A stretch of 64,000 nt of DNA from Argentina anserina. Its lineage: Eukaryota; Streptophyta; Magnoliopsida; Rosales; Rosaceae. The stretch covers positions 186,001-250,000 of the forward strand of contig NC_065873.1 in assembly GCF_933775445.1 (NCBI RefSeq), written 5' to 3'. Below are positions 57,501-64,000 of this stretch, one piece after another. The first letter of the stretch is position 1, and the number at the start of each line of letters is the position of its first letter. A program made the position numbers and the translations under genes. The notes under the pieces are model-generated. The model did not search any database. It was given only the letters and a program-made list of their open reading frames with translations, and was not told the DNA's origin.

Positions 57501-59856
57501 ATGGTTGTGAACGAGACGCCATCCAAGAGACCCAGGAGGAGGGTCACCGCAGATCTGCCCGACCTCTTCACCTTCCCTCCTGATTCTCCGGATCCGGATG
57601 GCTTTCGTGACAACGTGCGCGCCTTCCTCAGCCGCTACGCGCGCGTCACGCTCCCGTCTTCCTCGCTCTTCCCCTCCCTGCTGACCTGGCAGATCGCCCT
57701 CCGGGTCGACCCGGCCGTCGTTATACCCTTGGATATCGTCGAGGAGGACGTCACGCGCTCCAGGAGATCCGTCTACTGCGACCAGTGCCGAGTCGTTGGT
57801 GAGTTCAGTTCATTCTCATTTTTACTTTTCCTTGTTGTATATTTATTTATTTACTTATTTTAAAAGTGTATTTGGATAATGTTGGTTTGATAGGTTGGAG
57901 TGGGCATCCAGTGTGCCGAAAGCGATATCACTTGTTTATAAGAAGCAACGCTGAGAGCTGTGATGGTGAGACTCCATTCCAATTCCAGCAGCCTCTGGAG
58001 AAATGGTGCAACTCCATTACTGCCACCGCCGCCGAGGACACGACCGATGATGTCGAACAGTGGGCATATAACCAACTGCATGACAACACCCATCTTCTTC
58101 ATGCCGTCATTCACTCCAATGGCTATGCCCACCTTCTCACCGTCAATGGTAGACAAGGAGGTTCCACCACTCTCTCCGGCCGTCACATTATGGACTTGTG
58201 GGATAGGCTCTGTCTAGCCCTCTCCGTCAGGTCATTATTGTTTTCAAACATCTGGTTATTACATTTGTGAATTGTGAAATGGTATACTGAATTGTTGTTG
58301 TTTTGCCTTATCTTGAGAACTGAACAGAAAGGTCAGTGTGATGGATGTATCAAAAAAGTATGGGATGGAATACAGATTGCTGCATGCAGTCACCCATGGC
58401 CGCTCTTGGTATGGAAATTGGGGGTATGAATTCCTGTCCGGGAGTTATGGTCTCACACATGACTCATACCACGAAGCAGTGGAAACTATCTCAACCTTGC
58501 CCCTACACCCTTTTCAATTCCAACCTAGAAAACCCAGGACTCGCCTGCAATCTGTCATTGCCTTTTACCAATCTTTCTCCAATGCTCAACTCCATACAAC
58601 CAAAGATCTTTTTACATTTATGTTCAGTCTAATTCCTAAATCACGCGGACCTACTCCATCCAAGAAACCCGACCTTGACACTTCCAATGTTCTGTGCGTG
58701 TGGACAGCCCATGATGTCCAACATGTGCAACAAGCTATGATCAAGCTGCTTTCAGCAGTTCAGGAGCGCAGTTGGGTGTCAAAACGTGCTCTCAAGGGTG
58801 CATTATACAAGACTTTCACCCCAGAGCTTCTTGATTACTCCCTTAAACACTTGGGAGGTCAGTTAGTAGCCAATAACACGGTAGTTGACACTAGATGCAA
58901 TCCTGATTCTACTGATGTTGAATACAGGTAAACTGCTGCTGTCTGTTTAGTTCAGCCCCTTTTTTACACATTTAATAAACGCGCTAACTTAAAAATATGG
59001 TAACAGACTTGAGCCATTGACCATCGGGAGATCCAAATTGAAGCCAAGTTTTCCATCTGAACAGCAAATTCTTTGTGACCTCAAATATTTGTATGATTTG
59101 ATTCTCCACCCTGAAACCATGCTAAGATACGCACCTCAAGTGATGAGGGAGAATGTTGTTGGTGCAGCAACTAAGATTCTTGATTGCAAGCAATTTATCA
59201 AGGACCACAAGCGTGATAAAATGGAAGCGGCAAACCTGAATGATATTCACCTCTGGTGTCATGTGCAGCTTTCGGATCACCCAAAAGATGATCCTGTCTT
59301 GCCTCCAGAACTAATTGTACTACCCCTGAATGCAACTCTCGCTGACCTTAAAAACGAAGCTACCAAAGCCTTTCAGGAAGTATATGCCATGTTTAAAAGG
59401 TTTGAAGTGGAGGAGTTGTTTGGATGTGGCTCTATAAATGATTCAATTACTGCAAAACTGCTCTTTGGAACAAATGGCACGGTCCATTTGAAAGGAAAAT
59501 GTCTGGCAAAACATGGTCTTAACAGATTCCGGATGGAGAGAGGAGTTGAAAGCTGGATTGTCGTTTGCACCTGTGGGACAAAGGATGATGATGGGGAGAG
59601 GATGATGGCTTGTGATACATGTGGTGTTTGGCAACATACAAGATGTGCTGGGATTCGTTGCTCAGATGAGATCCCTGCAAAGTTTGTTTGCCTGAGATGT
59701 ATGAGCTCATACCAGGAGAAAAACCAGAGCACCTGTGGTTCTGCCAAGGAAGCTGATTATGCTCCTGTGACCAACACAACTTGCAGAGTGAAGGCAGTGA
59801 GAGCTGATTGTGCAGGCGTAGCATCTAACTTGAATATGACTTCTAGTGTACGTTGA
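57501..59856 (+). CDS. PHD-finger protein, At1g33420/MMD1 group, complete, 4 exons
   Basis: A nuclear protein with one C-terminal PHD finger, a histone-tail reader. Relatives include MMD1/DUET, which acts in male meiosis, but this copy looks closest to the At1g33420 type (from memory). Exons: 57501-57798, 57894-58230, 58328-58927, 59007-59856; GT-AG introns; phases agree; 694 aa, about the family length. The start at 57501 was chosen for its context (ACCATGG) and basic N-terminus (KRPRRRVTADLPDLFTFP); an in-frame ATG at 57414 lies in the leader. The finger spans about residues 599-643 as a full C4HC3 set: CTCG, MACDTCGVWQHTRC, VCLRC. Conserved blocks WSGHPVC and GRSWYGNWGYEFLSGSYG are present. 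It is convergent with the VPS9 gene, with stops 221 bases apart. Confidence 0.93.
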
Positions 59857-60077
59857 CTGTAGTACTATTGTAGACACCAACTACTGTAGTACTATTGTAA
59901 GGTAGCTTTGGTTGGTACTAAGATGGGCTGAAGAGTTTCCCGGTTTTAGGATTTCCTTTGTGACAATCCCCCATCATGAACGTTGTGTGTACATAGCAGT
60001 TCAAAGGAAAAAAAAATTATTGTAATCCAATGAAATTTGTGTCATGATTTGGTACCTGATCTAGCAAAATTACATCT
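59857..60077. other. Convergent 3' spacer of two genes
   Basis: Only 221 bases separate the two stop codons, so the 3' UTRs of the PHD and VPS9 genes probably overlap in antisense. ACTACTGTAGTACTATTGTA-type text is repeated near 59860-59900. Confidence 0.6.
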
Positions 60078-63000
60078 TCACTCTCCATCTCTTGGACCTG
60101 AATTCATACCTGTTTCCCTGGACTGTGTGAATGCTACGTTTCTATCTTCTAAATTAGTGCATTGGTTTTCTATCCTAGATAATGAAAGCTGCCTAAAAGC
60201 TGTGCACAAGTTTGTATACTTGGTAACAACTTCTTTGTATACACTTAGCAATCTCTCCACATCACCAACTGTCAAATCCCCAGCTTCTTTGTCAATATAA
60301 GGGTAATTTGAACCACCTGTAGTGATCAATCATTAGCAATTTCAGATCCACTCGATGGCAAGGAGTGGAATGGTAAACCAGCATTGATGAAATGAAAGAG
60401 ATAAAACTTTCTTAGAAAGATGGATGCATTCATCCAAATATGGTGCAGATTCCTTACAGGGTGAGACTGAAAAACAACTAAGCCCAGTCAAATTTTTGTA
60501 GCTAGAGTGTCAGCTAGTGTTTTAAGTAGTACTAAACCATTTATTCAATATATTGGTGGTTTCTACTACGTCTAGAAATATAATTTCCCAGAAAAAAATA
60601 AAACACACACACACACACACACACACACCACGATACTAGTATTTGAGCTGTGATTAAATGCTGTTAATTAAATCCTATACGGAATTAAGTTATAAGGGAA
60701 GCAGGTATGACCATTAACATAAATAAAAATGAAAACTGTTGTAGTTTGAAGCTTACCCCTCGTTTCTTTATCATGTGATCTCAATGAAGGGCCTGGATCT
60801 TCATGATCTTGGGAGGTTGTCATTTCTTCCAGATTGGGTGTGGCCTCCGTTTGTGTCTCTTTAATTGTCAGTCTCGCTGCTTGCATGCTCTCTTCAAATT
60901 CGATTTCATCAATGGAAAGCGATTTTGCATTTAACTCGGAAATAAATGTTTTAGCTGAGACGAGATTGGTGAGGTAATAAGCTGCTTCAGAGATAAGTTT
61001 TGCCTGCCTTCGATATAACTGGATAAATTTGAGGTTGGAGTGTAATTGTGGAGGATTGGCCTGTAAAATAGTGCAAAAGTAAAGACTTAGTATCTTCTGA
61101 TATAGCACAATGGATGTTAACTATAAACAACTATTATATAGTAATTAGACAGCTCAAAACTGGAAGCACCAACTGCATGAGTAAAGTAGCTTTCAATCTG
61201 TTGATAAGCAATCCCTCATGCATCAGGCATAAAGAAAAAAACCAAATATCAATTCTCGGGTAATTATGAGACAATAATAACCATAAAACGTATATCACAA
61301 AGGTAATCAACATTTATTTAATTAAAACAAACAGAAATTTAAAAAATTTGTCAATATACTCGATTAGAAAGAACAGTGATTTGATAAACTCGTCTAAGAT
61401 AAGAAAATAAAGACTATTAATACTAAGAACATGGACTATCAATATTAAGAACATGATATCACATGGGCACCCAGGCTGAGCACCAAATATAATAAAGACA
61501 TTATTCTATTTGATCCCGCATAGGAACTAACATAGGAACCGAAGTGAAAAATGCACATGATCAATAAAATGGCATATACCAAGGAGAGCTTGCCTTGATC
61601 ATAACGTATATAAGAACAGGAAGGAAGTCATCAGCTCCTGCTAGTACGTGCTTTTCTGACATAGATGCATTTAGCAGCAAATTGTTAATGACCTTGCAAC
61701 AATTCATGATACAGAGAAGCTTCTCGCGAGGGGATTTGAAAGCATTGATTTTCTGCAACTCTTTTTCTGCAAGCTGGGATAAAAGAAGAAAAAAATTAAT
61801 GCTAATGTTGGCATTGACATGGAAGAAACAATTGGCACTTATTGCCAGTAAATAGAGAGTTGATAATACACCAGATATATGAAGAAAAAGTTGAATATAC
61901 AGTTAAAAATAACATATTTTAATCTACTTCTGTGGATGGGCGTGATCTTATTGAAACATATATTCAACAAAGCAGCAATGGGATGGTTAGCTATTCAAGG
62001 TTCTATGCAATCATTAGAAGCTTTTGACATTAATTTATTATCTCAAACTAAAAATTACATAAGCCCAGGGTGTCAGCTGCGTGGATGTATATATGATGTG
62101 AAATTATAACATATCCACCTTTAGCTTTCTGGATGTATTTATAGTGAAGAAGCTCTTTGTCTACTGCTGTAAAAAAAAAAATACAGCACTCTTCCATTAT
62201 TTTAGCCTAACATATAATTTCGTTTTTTTTTCTTGTCCTGAGATAAATCATCCTTCCTATCCAAATTAGTCCTTTGGGACTCATATGTCTGAGTTGAAAA
62301 TTTTGCATACCATATCACGCATATCCATTCATATTTCATTATCATGCAGGACAACAAGGTTGCTAATATAGTGTATAACTGATACAGGGAGTCAGAACTC
62401 CACTTTACGAATTAAGTTTTGAGTACCAACAGTTCTAAGAATGTTGTTAATGAACAGATCCACTCCAATTGAAAAATAAACATAATAACTAAACCAGGAT
62501 AGCGTAACATGCCAAGAAATGCTCTACTCAGCCTTCCAGGTAAATATTGGTTACAACCATTACGATATAAAGAAACCAAAAGTGAGCATAAATGGCATTT
62601 CTCTTATGGTCAATCTAATTGTTTCAATAAGAATAAACGACAATTTTGGATCATAGCCATGAAAATATAATAACTGTAGTACCCTACTACAATGCACCAT
62701 ATTACAGCGAAAATAACCATGAAACAAACAGATAGTAAATCTAATAGTGCATATGATTTGTATAATACACAGAACTAAGTGAAACTCAAAATTGATGTTG
62801 AATGGCAAACAAGTTGAGGAGTGGAACTGCAGCATGCTTACCAGCCATGAAGCTTCATTGCGTAAAGCTAGCGGGATATCCAGATGCTCGGGCTTCAAGA
62901 AAGTCTGCAGCAGGTGTATTTTCTGTGAGACTTGAAGGTCCGTCTTAGCGTCCTCTGGAAAACAAGAAAAGGTCCTGGAGAACAATTTGGTCATGACATA

Positions 63001-63427
63001 CTTCTCCAAGCCCTGCAAAGATATTTGCCCTTGTTAATTTAATTGCTTGCGATTAATTGGAGGACAAAGAAGAGAGAGAGAGAGAGTACCTCCATTGAAC
63101 TGTCAACTTCGATCTCAGTGGCACCTGCCCACAAGGGATGATCTCTAATTGAATCTTCCATTGCGGCGAAGAATTCTTGAACTCTTTTGCCGTCGTTTTC
63201 AGGGTTCGCAGGGTAAAACGAAAACGATACAATAAAGCTGCCAAAAATCAAGAATTGTTTAAGTAATCGGAACTGTCTGGGGGATAGGGTTTGAGGAAAG
63301 TAGCGTACCTCTTTATGGATCGGACGAGATCGAGGGAAGCAGGGTTTCGCATTCGATCGAGAAAGTCGTAGAAGATAGCCGAAGACGGCGACGAGGAAGA
63401 GGAGGAGGAGGAGGAGGATCCCTCCAT
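60078..63427 (-). CDS. VPS9A: VPS9-domain Rab5 guanine-nucleotide exchange factor, 6 exons
   Basis: Activates Rab5-type (ARA6/ARA7, RHA1) GTPases on endosomes. Exons on minus: 63309-63427, 63090-63237, 62842-63012, 61594-61773, 60757-61060, 60078-60316. Phases all agree and give 386 aa. An N-terminal helical region (FYDFLDRMRNPASLDLVRSI, KSFIVSF) precedes the VPS9 domain (about residues 95-240). Key catalytic text is GADDFLPVLIYVMIK with Asp194/Asp195, Pro198 and Tyr202, followed by ANPPQLHSNLKFI. The fourth intron (61061-61593) uses a GC donor (AAG|GCAAGC) with a normal AG acceptor; all others are GT-AG. The tail carries SYPY-like and VERLLSVYKEVVTKYTNLC text. It is shorter than Arabidopsis VPS9a (about 520 aa), so this may be a shorter paralogue. 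The Ser run after the start comes from a GGA/TCC repeat. Confidence 0.92.
60603..60628 (+). repeat. (CA)n microsatellite in the last VPS9 intron
   Basis: About 13 CA units. Confidence 0.95.
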
Positions 63428-64000
63428 TCTCCGTCAGCTCCTTTTGATTGATCGGAGTGTCCCAATTCAGAGAGGATTGAAGAAGAAGAAGAAGCAGCAG
63501 CATTGTATGAGTCGTAGTCGTCGAGGCTAATAACTACTTGAGAATAAAAAGAAGGAAGAATGTTAGGTGGTGTGGCACGTGATATACTACATATTATGTA
63601 TTGTATTCGGAAAACTACTGCCAGATCGAGTTTCAAAATATCGTTATCGGTAAATATATTGTTTTTTATTTAAGAGAGATATCGGATATATCAGGAATAT
63701 TAGAAAAAAAATATCGTTTTTGTTTTGAAATTATTTATTTATTTATTATTGAATTACGTACAAATATATACAATTATTAATTTTATCTAATATCATAAAG
63801 AGCTTCTAGGTATTTGAAAAGACACATTGGTAAAAAAACTACAATACTTTGCCCAGGACATGCGAGTCAAATAGTACGAATTGTAATAGTTAACATAATA
63901 GTCATATATATCTTTTGAGCTGCCGACAGTTTCTCAGAGAAGTTAATATAAGGATGAATCTAACTCGATGATTGATCATATATTTCTCCAAACTAACCAT
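63428..64000. other. Upstream region of the VPS9 gene
   Basis: 5' UTR with a GAAGAA-type run at about 63478-63495. A CACGTG G-box lies at 63576-63581, about 150 bases upstream of the start. Beyond that the DNA is AT-rich and nothing is recognised. Confidence 0.45.

Overview
The window is nuclear DNA of a flowering plant (eudicot). It is AT-rich, its genes carry GT-AG introns, and it is crowded with plant transposon classes. The style of the repeats and the gene sequences suggest Rosaceae, but that is inference. No bacterial, organellar or viral-genome features were seen.

Four complete genes can be built exon by exon. (1) A GDSL esterase/lipase lies on the minus strand at 15643-17248 (4 exons, 388 aa). 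(2) An NPF4-type (NRT1/PTR) transporter lies on the plus strand at 35211-38879 (5 exons, 595 aa). (3) A PHD-finger protein of the At1g33420/MMD1 group lies on the plus strand at 57501-59856 (4 exons, 694 aa). (4) A VPS9-domain Rab5 exchange factor lies on the minus strand at 60078-63427 (6 exons, 386 aa, one GC-AG intron); it is tail to tail with the PHD gene. A fifth gene, RAD52-like (minus strand, 1210-3331), is visible only as its 3' exons. Its intron holds a small hAT element and a LINE fragment, and a Ty1/copia element lies just upstream.

The rest is mostly mobile DNA, and several elements have exact boundaries. These are: a hAT element at 11549-13568 (8-bp duplication GTATAGCT) filled with ~512-bp tandem repeats; two abutting MITEs at 13616-14781; a 1069-bp near-palindromic Mutator-like element at 18464-19532 (9-bp duplication); a PIF/Harbinger-like element at 28882-31229 carrying spliceable exons of a host gene; a hAT element at 33329-34317; a Mutator-like element at 40606-41682 with an Emigrant-like MITE nested inside it; two nested copia remnants at 43470-48960; and a 2137-bp solo LTR at 49364-51500 (5-bp duplication ACTTG). 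A ~6-kb array at about 20990-27060 is built from ~740-bp units, each made of two imperfect inverted-repeat modules. One of these modules is the same one that fills the hAT element at 11.5-13.6 kb.

The genes have no evident shared pathway. They are separate single genes set in repeat-rich intergenic DNA. The most unusual content is the family of shared foldback modules, the captured gene inside the PIF-like element, and the very regular palindromic Mutator-like element.
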